From contig NZ_JARHUC010000002.1 in assembly GCF_029223255.1 (NCBI RefSeq), positions 496,001 to 560,000 of the forward strand: a stretch of 64,000 bases of DNA, written 5' to 3'. The stretch is from Albimonas marina (GTDB lineage: Bacteria > Pseudomonadota > Alphaproteobacteria > Rhodobacterales > Rhodobacteraceae). Within the stretch, counting starts at the first letter, position 1. The number at the start of each line of letters is the position of its first letter. Positions 35,477-43,635 of this stretch are shown one piece after another. The notes under the pieces were generated by a model. That model was not told the origin of the DNA. It searched no databases and saw nothing but the letters and a program-made list of their open reading frames with translations. Both the position numbers and the translations under genes were made by a program.

Positions 35477-35530
35477 CCCCGGGCCTGACCCGGGGCCCCC
35501 GCAACCCCGCGCCCCGGGCTCGACCCGGGG
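35477..35530 (-). terminator. tandem CCCCGGG-CCCGGGG hairpins between ccmE and phzF
   Basis: Two 7-bp stems with 5-nt loops (cctga and ctcga) at 35477-35495 and 35512-35530, 35 bp apart, in imperfect direct repeat. They may terminate ccmE. The same core occurs singly at 5369-5389, suggesting a dispersed palindromic element. Confidence 0.55.
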
Positions 35531-35576
35531 CCTCGTGCGGCCTGCGCGGACCCGGCCGGAGCCGGGGCCGCCGCGG

Positions 35577-36074
35577 TCAGCCGTCGGCGTCGGTGGCCTT
35601 GGCCTCGCCGGCGCCCTCGGGCGCGTCGGCGCCGTATTCGGGCTTGTAGTGGCCCTCGGACTTCAGCGTCTCGGCGATCTCCTTGGGCATGTACTTCTCG
35701 TCATGCTTGGCGAGCACCTCGTCCGCCACGAAGACGCCGCCTGGCTGCAGGCGGCCCTCGGCGATGATGCCCTGCCCCTCGCGGAACAGGTCGGGCAGGA
35801 TGCCGTGGAAGGCGATCCGCTGCTCCATCGCGCCGTCGGTCACGGTGAAGGCGACCGAGCCGTCGCTCTCGCGCGTCACCGAGCCCTCGACCACCAGCCC
35901 GCCCACGCGCAGGCGCTGGTCGGGGCCGGGCGCGCGCTCGGCGATCTCGGAGGGGGAGAAGAAGAAGACGATCGAGTCGCGCATCCCCACCCCCACCAGC
36001 AGCGACGCGGCGAGCACGAAGCCCGCCCCGATGCCGATCAGGATGATGCGCCGACGCTTGCGGGTCATCGCCAT
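35577..36074 (-). CDS. ccmE: cytochrome c maturation protein CcmE (haem chaperone)
   Basis: Membrane-tethered periplasmic haem chaperone of 165 aa that receives haem from CcmC and passes it to CcmF. One N-terminal TM (RIILIGIGAGFVLAASLLVG), the OB-fold domain (RVGGLVVEGSVTRESDGSVA) and the covalent haem-binding motif LAKHDEKYMPKE with His and Tyr are present. The GGGAGG 8 nt before ATG 36072-36074 favours this start over the ATG two codons later. It is separated from ccmF by phzF and the methyltransferase; in many relatives the genes are close together. Confidence 0.94.
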   Translation of the reverse strand: MAMTRKRRRIILIGIGAGFVLAASLLVGVGMRDSIVFFFSPSEIAERAPGPDQRLRVGGLVVEGSVTRESDGSVAFTVTDGAMEQRIAFHGILPDLFREGQGIIAEGRLQPGGVFVADEVLAKHDEKYMPKEIAETLKSEGHYKPEYGADAPEGAGEAKATDADG

Positions 36075-36093
36075 GGCCCGGACCTCCCGTCTC

Positions 36094-37305
36094 TTAGGGC
36101 GCGGCCCGCTCCCTGGCCTTCGCCCGCCGTTCGGCCTCCGCCTCGGCTTCGCGCCGGTGGATGGCCGCGTTCACCTCCGCCCCGTAGAGGATCACCGCCC
36201 CCGAGAGGTAGAAGAACAGAAGCGTCACGATGACGCCCGCGAGCCCGCCGTAGGTGACCGTGTAGGTCGGGAACCGCGCGAGGTAGACCGAGAAGGCCGA
36301 GGCCGCCGCCGTCCACAGAAGGATCGTGGCGGTGATCCCCGGCCACAGCCGGCGCGCGCGTGGCCGCCCCGAGGGCAGGATCGCGTGCATCATGTAGAGG
36401 AACAGGGCGAAGGCCGCCAGCGCGATGATGTAGCGCAGGAGGCCCATGCCGAAGGGCGGCGCGCGCCCCAGAAGCATCTGCGTGAGCTCGATGATCAGGG
36501 GCGCGAGCACGACGGCGAAGCCCATGATCAGCGCCGCCCCGGTGCCGATCATCACGAACACCAGACCCACCGCCCGGCTGATCACGAAGTTGCGGATGTT
36601 GGGGGGCTGGTAGGCGCGGTCGAAGCCCAGGCGGAAGGCCTCGACCCCGTTCGAGGCCGCCCACAGCGCGCCGAGCCCCGAGATCGTCAGCAGGCCCCGC
36701 CGCTCGACCCCCAGCGCCTGCTCCAGGATCGGGCGCATGGCGTCGGCGACCTGCTCGGGGGCGATCTCGAACATCAGCTCGATCAGCGCCTGGAGCTCGC
36801 CGGGCCCGATGGTGGCCGCGGCGAAGGAGGTGCAGAAGATCAGGAACGGGAACAGCGCCAGCAGCGCCGAATAGGCGATGTGGCCCGAGAGCATGAAGCC
36901 CTCGTGCTCCTGGAAGCGCATCGCCGCGCTCCACAGCACCTTCAGCGCGGCGAGCGAGAAGACCAGCGCCAGCGAGCGGCCGGCCCAGATGAAGAAGCGC
37001 TCCAGCTTGGTGCGGCGGCGGGCGAACGGATCTTCGGGCGCGTCGGCCCAGAACTCGCGGGCCACCGGGTCGCGCCGCTCGGGGTCGGACGGCAGGTGGG
37101 AGCGGCTGGGCGGGGGGCCTGCGCGGGGCGCGCGGGCGGCGCTCAGCGCGGCGTCGCCCCCCTCGCCCCTCGGCCCGCCGCGCTCGGGCTGCGGGGCGGC
37201 GGGCGGCGCGGCAACGGGCGCGGCCGCGGCGGCCGGGGCGCCGGCCGCCGCGGCTTCGGGCGCGTCGCCCAGCAGGCGCGCGCGCAGGAAGGCGCCTACG
37301 TTCAT
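36094..37305 (-). CDS. YihY/BrkB family inner-membrane protein
   Basis: Predicted inner-membrane protein of 403 aa, with no established biochemical function despite the older names RNase BN and virulence factor BrkB. Six hydrophobic segments follow a 110-residue Ala/Pro-rich cytoplasmic N-terminus. Family blocks: HIAYSALLALFPFLIFCTSF, LWAASNGVEAFRLGFDRAY and VTYGGLAGVIVTLLFFYLSG followed by LYGAEVNAA. ATG 37303-37305 begins MNVGAFLRARLLG; a TTG at 37341 is an alternative. It precedes ccmE by 19 bp, so co-transcription with ccmE is likely. Confidence 0.85.
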   Translation of the reverse strand: MNVGAFLRARLLGDAPEAAAAGAPAAAAAPVAAPPAAPQPERGGPRGEGGDAALSAARAPRAGPPPSRSHLPSDPERRDPVAREFWADAPEDPFARRRTKLERFFIWAGRSLALVFSLAALKVLWSAAMRFQEHEGFMLSGHIAYSALLALFPFLIFCTSFAAATIGPGELQALIELMFEIAPEQVADAMRPILEQALGVERRGLLTISGLGALWAASNGVEAFRLGFDRAYQPPNIRNFVISRAVGLVFVMIGTGAALIMGFAVVLAPLIIELTQMLLGRAPPFGMGLLRYIIALAAFALFLYMMHAILPSGRPRARRLWPGITATILLWTAAASAFSVYLARFPTYTVTYGGLAGVIVTLLFFYLSGAVILYGAEVNAAIHRREAEAEAERRAKARERAAP

Positions 37306-37434
37306 GGGAAATAAAGGTATCGGGCGAAGTCGTGGAGGCAACCCAAGCCCGGCCCCGCCCGGCAGGTCACGCCTGCGTGATGCCTTCCCGCCGCAGGCGC
37401 CCCCGCGTCCCGCCGCCCGGCCCCCGAAACGCGA

Positions 37435-37469
37435 CCGGCCGGCGCGGGGGTCCTCCCCGCGCCGGCCGG
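37435..37469 (-). terminator. strong hairpin after argC
   Basis: A perfect 15-bp stem (CCGGCCGGCGCGGGG and complement) with loop GTCCT, 26 nt after the argC stop. Followed on the minus strand by TCGCGTTTCGG. Confidence 0.65.
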
Positions 37470-37495
37470 CGTTCAGGCCCTGGCTGCGTCGCCCC

Positions 37496-38527
37496 TCAGG
37501 GGAACATGGGCGCGAGCTCGAGCCCCGCGGTCTCGGGCTGGCCGAGCATCAGGTTGGCGCACTGCACCGCCTGGCCCGAGGCGCCCTTCACCAGGTTGTC
37601 GATGACCGACACGATCACCGCCCGCCCCTTGCGCCGGTCCGGCGTCACGCCGATCCGGCAGAGGTTCGAGCCGGTGACATGCTGGGTCATCGGCGCCGAG
37701 CCCATCGGCAGCACCTGCACGAAGGGCTCGTCCGCATAGCGCGCCTCGAGCGTCGCCTGGATCTCGTCCGCGTCGCCCTTCACGTAGATCGTGCCCAGGA
37801 TGCCCCGGTTCATCGGCAGCAGGTGGGGGGTGAACATCACCGTCACCTCGCGGCCGGCGGCCTTCGAGAGCTCCTGGTCGAACTCCGACGTGTGCCGGTG
37901 CGTGCCGCCCAAGCCATAGGCCTTGGTGCCCGCGGTGACCTCGGAGAACAGCTTCCACTCCGCCGACGACCGCCCCGCCCCGGTGATCCCGGTCTTGGCG
38001 TCAATCACGATCTCCTCGAGGTCGACGACCCCCTTCTCCACCAGCGGCACCAGCGGCAGCAGGCCGGTCACGACGAAACAGCCGGTGCCGGCGCACAGGC
38101 GCGTGGCCTTGATCTCCTCGCGATAGAACTCGGGCAGGCCGTAGACGGCCTCCTCCTGGAGGTCGAGCGCGTGGTGCTCGTGGCCGTACCACTTCTCGTA
38201 GATCTTGGGGTCCCGCAGCCGGAAGTCGGCCGAGAGGTCCACGACCTTGAGGTCCCGCGGCAGCCCGCCGATCACCGCCTGGGCGGTGGCGTGCGGCAGC
38301 CCGCAGAAGGCGAGGTCGACCTGGGAGAAGTCGATCTCCTCGGTCTTGGTCACCATCGGCAGGTCGAGATGGGCGAGGTGCGGATAGATCTCGGACAGCG
38401 GCTTGCCGGCGTTGCGGTCCGCCGCCAGCGCCGCGATTCGCATGCCCGGGTGCGTGGTGACGAGGCGCACGAGCTCGGCGCCCGTGTACCCGCTGGCCCC
38501 GATGATCGCGATGCGCGCCTTGTCCAT
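37496..38527 (-). CDS. argC: N-acetyl-gamma-glutamyl-phosphate reductase
   Basis: Third step of arginine synthesis: NADPH-dependent reduction of N-acetylglutamyl phosphate to the semialdehyde in the cytoplasm. 343 aa. [18 protein letters not shown] is the Rossmann NADP loop, [10 protein letters not shown] and [12 protein letters not shown] are typical, and [19 protein letters not shown] contains the catalytic cysteine. [11 protein letters not shown], with the general-base His, and [13 protein letters not shown] are intact. ATG 38525-38527 has GGAG 8 nt upstream. In many Rhodobacterales argC follows rplM-rpsI on the same strand; here the sulfotransferase gene lies between, in opposite orientation. 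Confidence 0.96.
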   Translation of the reverse strand: MDKARIAIIGASGYTGAELVRLVTTHPGMRIAALAADRNAGKPLSEIYPHLAHLDLPMVTKTEEIDFSQVDLAFCGLPHATAQAVIGGLPRDLKVVDLSADFRLRDPKIYEKWYGHEHHALDLQEEAVYGLPEFYREEIKATRLCAGTGCFVVTGLLPLVPLVEKGVVDLEEIVIDAKTGITGAGRSSAEWKLFSEVTAGTKAYGLGGTHRHTSEFDQELSKAAGREVTVMFTPHLLPMNRGILGTIYVKGDADEIQATLEARYADEPFVQVLPMGSAPMTQHVTGSNLCRIGVTPDRRKGRAVIVSVIDNLVKGASGQAVQCANLMLGQPETAGLELAPMFP

Positions 38528-38779
38528 GATCCGGTCTCCGAGAATCGAGTGGTTCGGGCGCACGCCTAGACCTGTCTGCGCCACGGCGCAATCCACGTGC
38601 GCGGGCCCGGCGCGCATGGGCCCGGCGCCGACGCGCCCCGGCCGCAGCTTCGCCCGCCCCCGCCGGCGGCCCGGACGCAAGCCCCGGGCCGCGCGGCATC
38701 ATCGCCCGGGTCGGGCCGCGCGCCTTCCCCTTCGCGACCGGGCGATGCTACCCAGCGCGGGGAGCTTCAGGAGGCGCGA

Positions 38780-39586
38780 TTGCCCGACCGTCATGTGATT
38801 CTGACCATGGGCCGCACCGGCTCCAACACGCTGGTCGACATCCTCAACCAGAACCCCGAGGCGCTGAACTACGGCGAGGTGCTGGGCGACTGGTCCCCGG
38901 TGCGCAAGATCCAGCGCCGCCTGGGCGTCTGGCGGAAGGACGAGGCCGCCTATCTCGACGCCCTGACCACGAACCCGGTGGTGATCCGCGCCGCGCTGGG
39001 CGTGCGCGACCTGCGCAAGCGCCTGTCCGGCGCCGGGGCGGAGACCAAGCGCGCCTCCCGCCTGAAGACCATCGGGATCAAGGACTTCACGATGCACTTC
39101 AGCAAGCGGGGCCTGGACGACTACCTCCCCGCCCGCCCCGACATCAAGGTTATCGGCCTGACGCGCGAGAACGTGCTGGCGCGCGGCATCTCGGGCGCGG
39201 CGCTGGCGGCGACGGGGGTCGTCTCCTCCCGCTCGGCCAACGCCGGGACGGCGCCGGGCAAGGTGCGGGTGAACGCGGCCGTCCTGGTCGAGCGGCTCGA
39301 CTTCATCGACTGGGAGACGCGCGAGCTCGACCGCCTGCTCGACATGATCCCGCCCGAGCGGGTGCTGCGGCTGAGCTACGAGCGCTGCTACGCCGACCCG
39401 GAGGCGACGCTCGACACCGCAGCCCAAGTCTACGCCTTCCTGGGCGTGACGCCGATCGTGCCGAAGATCCGCATGAGCAAGCTGCTGTCGCGCGACCCGC
39501 TGGAGGCGATCGAGAACGCCGACGAGGTGCGCGAGGCCCTGCGCGGCACCCGCTTCGAGCGCTGGCTGGAGCGCGGCGGGGTCTGA
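38780..39586 (+). CDS. sulfotransferase family protein
   Basis: Predicted PAPS-dependent sulfotransferase of 268 aa. The N-terminal VILTMGRTGSNTLVDILNQN is the 5'-phosphosulfate loop (RTGSxxL) and LSYERCYADPEATLDTAAQV followed by YAFLGV is the conserved C-terminal block. PDIKVIGLTRENVLARGISG matches the 3'-phosphate-binding LxRxN region. The start is TTG 38780: AGGAGG sits 5 nt upstream, and the loop motif follows at residue 9. Such enzymes sulfate polysaccharides or lipids; the acceptor is unknown. Plus-strand gene inserted between argC and rpsI. Confidence 0.82.
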   Translation: MPDRHVILTMGRTGSNTLVDILNQNPEALNYGEVLGDWSPVRKIQRRLGVWRKDEAAYLDALTTNPVVIRAALGVRDLRKRLSGAGAETKRASRLKTIGIKDFTMHFSKRGLDDYLPARPDIKVIGLTRENVLARGISGAALAATGVVSSRSANAGTAPGKVRVNAAVLVERLDFIDWETRELDRLLDMIPPERVLRLSYERCYADPEATLDTAAQVYAFLGVTPIVPKIRMSKLLSRDPLEAIENADEVREALRGTRFERWLERGGV

Positions 39587-39631
39587 GCCCGCCCGCCCCG
39601 CCGGCCAAGAAGGCCCTGCCCCGGAAATGCA

Positions 39632-39662
39632 GAACGGCGCCGCGGAGACCGCGGCGCCGTTC
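39632..39662. terminator. strong hairpin between sulfotransferase and rpsI (convergent)
   Basis: A perfect 14-bp stem (GAACGGCGCCGCGG with complement) and AGA loop, 45 nt after the sulfotransferase stop and 43 nt after the rpsI stop, so it can serve both genes. Only short T stretches flank it. Confidence 0.7.
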
Positions 39663-39704
39663 GCATGTCGGGTCCCGCGCGCCGGGGCGCGCGGGGAGGC
39701 CGGA

Positions 39705-40196
39705 TCAGCGCTTCGAGAACTGGAAGCTGCGGCGGGCCTTGCGGCGGCCGTACTTCTTGCGCTCGACCACGCGGCTGTCGCGGGTCAGGAAGCCGGCGGC
39801 CTTCAGGGCGGGGCGCAGCGAGGGATCCCACAGCGTCAGCGCCTTGGAGATGCCGTGCTTCACGGCGCCCGCCTGGCCGGACAGACCGCCGCCCTTCACG
39901 GTGCACATCACGTCGAACTGGCCCTCGACGCCGGCGACGCCGAAGGGCTGCGCGATCACCATCTGCAGCACGGGGCGGGCGAAGTAGGCGTTCGCCTCCT
40001 TGCCGTTCACCGTGATCTTGCCGGTGCCGGGCTTCACCCACACGCGGGACACGGCGTCCTTGCGCTTGCCGGTGGCGTAGGAGCGGTTCAGCGCGTCGCG
40101 CACCGGCTCGCGCGGGGCGGCGGGCTCGATCGCGGTCGCGTCGCCGTCCACGGTCAGGTCGGCGAGATCGTCGAGGGTCTTCACGTCGTCGGCCAT
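39705..40196 (-). CDS. rpsI: 30S ribosomal protein S9
   Basis: Small-subunit protein uS9; its basic tail reaches the P-site tRNA. 163 aa, of which the first 37 are an acidic extension common in alphaproteobacteria. The core begins [21 protein letters not shown] and ends [17 protein letters not shown] with the invariant terminal Lys-Arg. [20 protein letters not shown] is the conserved loop. It follows rplM by 2 nt in the standard L13-S9 operon. Confidence 0.98.
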   Translation of the reverse strand: MADDVKTLDDLADLTVDGDATAIEPAAPREPVRDALNRSYATGKRKDAVSRVWVKPGTGKITVNGKEANAYFARPVLQMVIAQPFGVAGVEGQFDVMCTVKGGGLSGQAGAVKHGISKALTLWDPSLRPALKAAGFLTRDSRVVERKKYGRRKARRSFQFSKR

Positions 40197-40198
40197 CG

Positions 40199-40663
40199 TC
40201 AGGCGCTCCGGGTGTTCTTGGAGTTCAGGGCGGCCACGTCGATCGCCTCGGGGGTCTGCGCCTCATGCGGGTGCTCGGCGCCCGCGTAGACGCGCAGGTT
40301 CGACAGCTGCTTGCGGGTCAGCGGACCGCCCGGCATCATGCGCTGCACGGCCTTCTCGATCACGCGCTCGGGGAACTTGCCCTCGAGGATCTGACCGGCG
40401 GTGCGGGACTTGATGCCGCCCGGGTAGCCGGTGTGCCAGTAGTACTGCTTGTCCGTGCGCTTGCGCCCGGTCAGCTGCACCTTCTCGGCGTTGATGACGA
40501 TCACGTTGTCGCCCATGTCCATGTGCGGCGTGAACGACGGCTTGTGCTTGCCGCGGAGGCGCATGGCGATCAGGGCGGCGAGCCGGCCCAGAACGATGCC
40601 CTCCGCGTCGATCACGACCCACTTCTTGTCGATGTCGGCCGGCTTGGCGGAAAAGGTCTTCAT
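40199..40663 (-). CDS. rplM: 50S ribosomal protein L13
   Basis: Large-subunit protein uL13, an early assembly protein, 154 aa. Start [20 protein letters not shown] and blocks [32 protein letters not shown] and [15 protein letters not shown] are standard. ATG 40661-40663. First gene of the rplM-rpsI operon with a recognisable promoter at 40787-40814. Confidence 0.98.
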   Translation of the reverse strand: MKTFSAKPADIDKKWVVIDAEGIVLGRLAALIAMRLRGKHKPSFTPHMDMGDNVIVINAEKVQLTGRKRTDKQYYWHTGYPGGIKSRTAGQILEGKFPERVIEKAVQRMMPGGPLTRKQLSNLRVYAGAEHPHEAQTPEAIDVAALNSKNTRSA

Positions 40664-40786
40664 CGGTTTCTTCGTCTCTTTGCATCTCCGGGTCCGCTTG
40701 CGGCGCAGGAGCATCCCCTGCAGGACCGGAGCGGCCGGCGGCGTCGGGTGCGGAGAAGCGGACTCCCCCGCCGGACGGATGCCGGC

Positions 40787-40814
40787 CTTCTAAGCATTCC
40801 CACGCCCGAGTCAA
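40787..40814 (-). promoter_or_regulatory. rplM-rpsI promoter
   Basis: On the minus strand TTGACT (-35, 40809-40814) and TAGAAG (-10, 40787-40792) are spaced by 16 nt, about 125 bp before the rplM ATG. The match and position are good for a ribosomal-protein promoter in this group. Confidence 0.6.
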
Positions 40815-40837
40815 CCGCATTCGCGCGGCGCCCCGCC

Positions 40838-40856
40838 GAAATCAGCGCATGATTTC
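40838..40856. promoter_or_regulatory. inverted repeat upstream of the rplM promoter
   Basis: GAAATCA-N5-TGATTTC, a perfect 7-bp dyad with ends unlike the surrounding GC-rich sequence, starting 24 bp upstream of the rplM -35 box. Candidate regulator or UP-type site. Confidence 0.4.
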
Positions 40857-40964
40857 AGCCGGTTCGCGATGAGGTGTATGGATACCCCAACTTTTCGGCG
40901 GAAACGGCGCGGTCGGGGGACGCCGCGGAACCCCTCGCCCCCGCTCCCACTCCAGAAACGAAGA

Positions 40965-40994
40965 GCGGCAGGCGGTTCCCCGACCGCCTGCCGC
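40965..40994 (-). terminator. orphan terminator-like hairpin upstream of the LytTR gene
   Basis: A perfect 12-bp stem (GCGGCAGGCGGT and complement, 6-nt loop). Reading the minus strand, the tail is TCTTCGTTTCTGG; reading plus, it is AAGAGCCCC. The orientation fits the end of a minus-strand transcript, yet the nearest gene to the right is on the plus strand. Confidence 0.5.
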
Positions 40995-41313
40995 AAGAGC
41001 CCCAACACGGACCACCCCGTTCTGAAATCCCGTGAAGAATGGCGATGCCCGGAAGGAGAGCGCGCCAGGCGCGCCTCCCCTCCCGCCCGGTTCGACTGGA
41101 CCGACCGCCCCAGCTGATCGGTCCGGCCGAGGCCGGAGACGGCGCGATCAGGAAGGCCCTGGTCGAGGGCCCGGGACCCGGCTCGCGGCCGCCTGCGCCG
41201 CCGACCGTCGAAATGTCAGGCCTGCGACGCCCGCTGATCTGGACTTCACCTTCCCCCCACGGCAATCTTCGTTTCGCGAACCGCCACGCCAATTCGCCAG
41301 AGGCGAAGAATTC

Positions 41314-42198
41314 ATGAACCATCACAGCGTGATGCATCTCGCGCTTCGTGAAATGCGGGCGCGCCTGACGACGGGCAGGATCTGGCTGGCCTTCGGTTCC
41401 ACCGTGCTCCTGTTCATCCTGATCGCGCCGTTCGGCACGCGCGAGCAGCTGTCGACCGGCGGCGTGGCGGCCTACTGGGCGGTTCTGCACACGGGCTGCT
41501 GGGGGCTGGCGATCTTCTGCGCGTCCTTCATCTCCGCGCTCCGTCCGAAGGCCGGGGCGGTGGAGCAGGTCCTGCTGTCGGTGGGATCCGCCGCCGTGCC
41601 GATCTCGATTCTCGTGGTCCTGGTGCGCCACCTGTTCCTGGGCACGCCCGTGACGAGCGAGGAGGTCGTCGCGGTGCTGCCGCTGTCGCTGGGCCTGACG
41701 CTGGCGCTCGCCGCGAACGCCCGGCTGACCGCCACGACGCTGGCGCATCGCCCGCTGGGCGACGCCGGCGGCCTGGGTCCGCGGGAGACGCCGCACGACG
41801 CGCCGCCCCCGCCCCAGCAACAGCCGCCGGCGACGGAAGCGCCCCGCGCGCTCGACCCCGCCCCGGCGCCTTCCCCCGCCGCCTTCGCGCCGCGGCTGAT
41901 GGAGCGGCTCTCCCCCGCCCGGCGCGGCGCGCTGCTGCGCCTGTCGATGCAGGACCACTACGTCGAGGTCGCCACCGACCGCGGGGCGGAGCTGGTCCTG
42001 ATGCGGCTGGGCGACGCCATCGCCGAATGCGATCCGGTCGAGGGGCTGCAGGTGCATCGCTCGCACTGGGTGGCGCGCGCGGCCGTGGTGAACGCCCGGC
42101 GCGACGGCGACCGGGCGATCCTGCGCCTGAGCAACGGCGAGCGCATCCCCGTCAGCCGCGGCCGCGTGCCGGCCCTGCGCGAGGCCGGCTGGCTCTGA
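41314..42198 (+). CDS. membrane-anchored LytTR-family transcriptional regulator
   Basis: Protein of 294 aa. The N-terminal half has four predicted TM helices (for example IWLAFGSTVLLFILIAPFG and ILVVLVRHLFLGTPV). A Pro/Ala-rich linker (residues about 150-195) leads to a C-terminal LytTR DNA-binding domain: LLRLSMQDHYVEVATDRGAE, EGLQVHRSHWVARAAVVN and RLSNGERIPVSRGRVPALRE are the characteristic strands. It is thus a one-component, membrane-bound regulator rather than a response regulator. ATG 41314 starts MNHHSVMHLAL; GAGG lies about 10 nt upstream. Its stop codon lies in a hairpin shared with the convergent thioesterase gene. Target genes unknown. Confidence 0.82.
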   Translation: MNHHSVMHLALREMRARLTTGRIWLAFGSTVLLFILIAPFGTREQLSTGGVAAYWAVLHTGCWGLAIFCASFISALRPKAGAVEQVLLSVGSAAVPISILVVLVRHLFLGTPVTSEEVVAVLPLSLGLTLALAANARLTATTLAHRPLGDAGGLGPRETPHDAPPPPQQQPPATEAPRALDPAPAPSPAAFAPRLMERLSPARRGALLRLSMQDHYVEVATDRGAELVLMRLGDAIAECDPVEGLQVHRSHWVARAAVVNARRDGDRAILRLSNGERIPVSRGRVPALREAGWL

Positions 42199-42209
42199 GC
42201 TCCGCTCAG
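42195..42209. terminator. hairpin spanning two convergent stop codons (LytTR/PaaI)
   Basis: CTGAGC and GCTCAG pair around TCC. The left arm contains the LytTR TGA (42196-42198) and the right arm the complementary TCA of the thioesterase gene (42206-42208). The two genes are only 7 bp apart. Confidence 0.45.
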
Positions 42210-42625
42210 CGCGCGGGCGGGATCGAGTAGGTCAGCGTCGCCTGGGCCACCGGCCCCTCGACCCCCGGCGAATGGATCGTGCAGTCGCCCACCACCAGCG
42301 CCCGGCCCAGCTTCAGGATCCGCGCGTCGCAGGTCAGGTCGCGCGGCTCGGGCTTGCGCATGAAGTTGATGCTGCATGAGGTCGTCACCGCCAGCGCCTG
42401 GCGCCCGATCATCGCCAGCGTCACCGCGTAGAAGGCGCAGTCCGCCAGCCCGAACATCGTCGGACCCGAGACCGTGCCCCCCGGCCGCAGGTCGTCCGGC
42501 GTCACCTTGCGGCGCACGCGGGCGAACATCGGCGCGACCTCCTCGATCTCGAACTTCCCCTGCATCTCGGGGAACACCTCGTCGAGATAAGCGGCGAGCT
42601 CGGTCTCGGTCATCAACGTCTGCAT
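42206..42625 (-). CDS. PaaI family thioesterase (hotdog fold)
   Basis: Predicted acyl-CoA thioesterase of 139 aa. RPGGTVSGPTMFGLADCAFY is the hotdog catalytic helix region with the G-x-x-x-x-x-D pattern. TTSCSINFMRKPEPRDLTCD is the strand that binds CoA, and GPVAQATLTYSIP closes the fold. ATG 42623-42625 has GGGAGG 6 nt upstream. It is divergent from a crotonase gene (186 bp), suggesting joint acyl-CoA metabolism. Substrate unknown. Confidence 0.86.
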   Translation of the reverse strand: MQTLMTETELAAYLDEVFPEMQGKFEIEEVAPMFARVRRKVTPDDLRPGGTVSGPTMFGLADCAFYAVTLAMIGRQALAVTTSCSINFMRKPEPRDLTCDARILKLGRALVVGDCTIHSPGVEGPVAQATLTYSIPPAR

Positions 42626-42810
42626 TCGGATCCTCCCAGATCGGCGTCGGCGCGCCTTCGGGGGGATTGATCGCGGGCGACGCGGCCCGGGTCAAGCGGC
42701 GGACGGACCCGTCGCGGGGGCGTCGGCCGGGCGGCCTCGGCGGGGGCTTGGGCGCGCGGCCGGTCGGCGTTATGGTCCCCGCCAGATCCGACAGGCTTGG
42801 GAGGCCCGCC

Positions 42811-43635
42811 ATGACCGCCGCGACGACGACCGAAGCCGAGGCCGCGGCCGAAGACCTGCTGCTGCGCGAGGACCTGGGCCCCGTCGCCCGCCTGACGCTG
42901 AACGCGCCGAAGAAGATCAACGCCCTGTCCGAGGCGATGCTGGCCCGGCTGCAGGCCGAGTTCGACGCGCTCGCCGTCGACGGGCGGGTGAAGGCGGTGG
43001 TGCTGCGCGGGGCCGGCAAGGCCTTCTGCGCCGGCCACGACCTGCGCGAGATGCAGGCCGCCCGCCAGGCGCCCGACGGCGGCCGGGCCTATTACAACGC
43101 GCTCTTCGCGCAATGCGGGCGGATGATGGCCTCGATCCCCCGCCTGCCCCAGCCGGTGATCGCCGAGGTGCACGGCGTCGCCACCGCCGCGGGCTGCCAG
43201 CTGGTGGCGACCTGCGACATGGCGGTCGCGGCCGCCTCGACCCGCTTCGGAGTGAACGGGGTGAACATCGGCCTGTTCTGCTCGACGCCGATGGTGGCGC
43301 TGACCCGCAACGTGCCCGCCAAGCAGGCCTTCGAGATGCTGACCACGGGCGAGTTCGTCGACGCCGCCCGCGCCCGCGAGATCGGCCTGGTGAACCGCGT
43401 GGTCCCCGACGGCGAGCAGTCCGAGGCCGCGCTCGCGCTCGCCCGCACGGTCGCGGCCAAGCTGGGCGTCGCGGTGCGCATCGGCAAGGAGGCCTTCTAC
43501 GCCCAGTCCGGCATGAGCCTCGAGGCCGCCTACGCCTACACCGGCCGGGTGATGGCCGAGAACATGCTCCACCGCGACACGGCCGAGGGCGTCCAGGCGT
43601 TCCTGGAGAAGCGCGAGCCCGACTGGAAGGGGTGA
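42811..43635 (+). CDS. enoyl-CoA hydratase (ECHDC3-like)
   Basis: Crotonase-fold protein of 274 aa. VARLTLNAPKKINALSEAML, the oxyanion strand GAGKAFCAGHDLREMQAARQ and VHGVATAAGCQLVATCDMAV are intact. FGVNGVNIGLFCSTPMVALT and TGEFVDAARAREIGLVNRVV match the ECHDC3/short-chain enoyl-CoA hydratase subgroup, which uses CSTP instead of the usual catalytic Glu segment. ATG 42811; GGGAGG is 8 nt upstream. Divergent from a PaaI thioesterase and followed by an intrinsic terminator. Confidence 0.88.
   Translation: MTAATTTEAEAAAEDLLLREDLGPVARLTLNAPKKINALSEAMLARLQAEFDALAVDGRVKAVVLRGAGKAFCAGHDLREMQAARQAPDGGRAYYNALFAQCGRMMASIPRLPQPVIAEVHGVATAAGCQLVATCDMAVAAASTRFGVNGVNIGLFCSTPMVALTRNVPAKQAFEMLTTGEFVDAARAREIGLVNRVVPDGEQSEAALALARTVAAKLGVAVRIGKEAFYAQSGMSLEAAYAYTGRVMAENMLHRDTAEGVQAFLEKREPDWKG

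Larger units (their letters stand above)
40664..41313. other. 650-bp divergent intergenic region, rplM to LytTR gene
   Basis: No supportable protein gene. The left 200 bp hold the rplM promoter (40787-40814) and an inverted repeat (40838-40856). The centre holds a 12-bp-stem hairpin with a T-rich minus-strand tail (40965-40994) that fits no annotated transcript end. The right 300 bp are GC-rich apart from the last 60 bp, which would carry the LytTR gene promoter. Confidence 0.55.
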
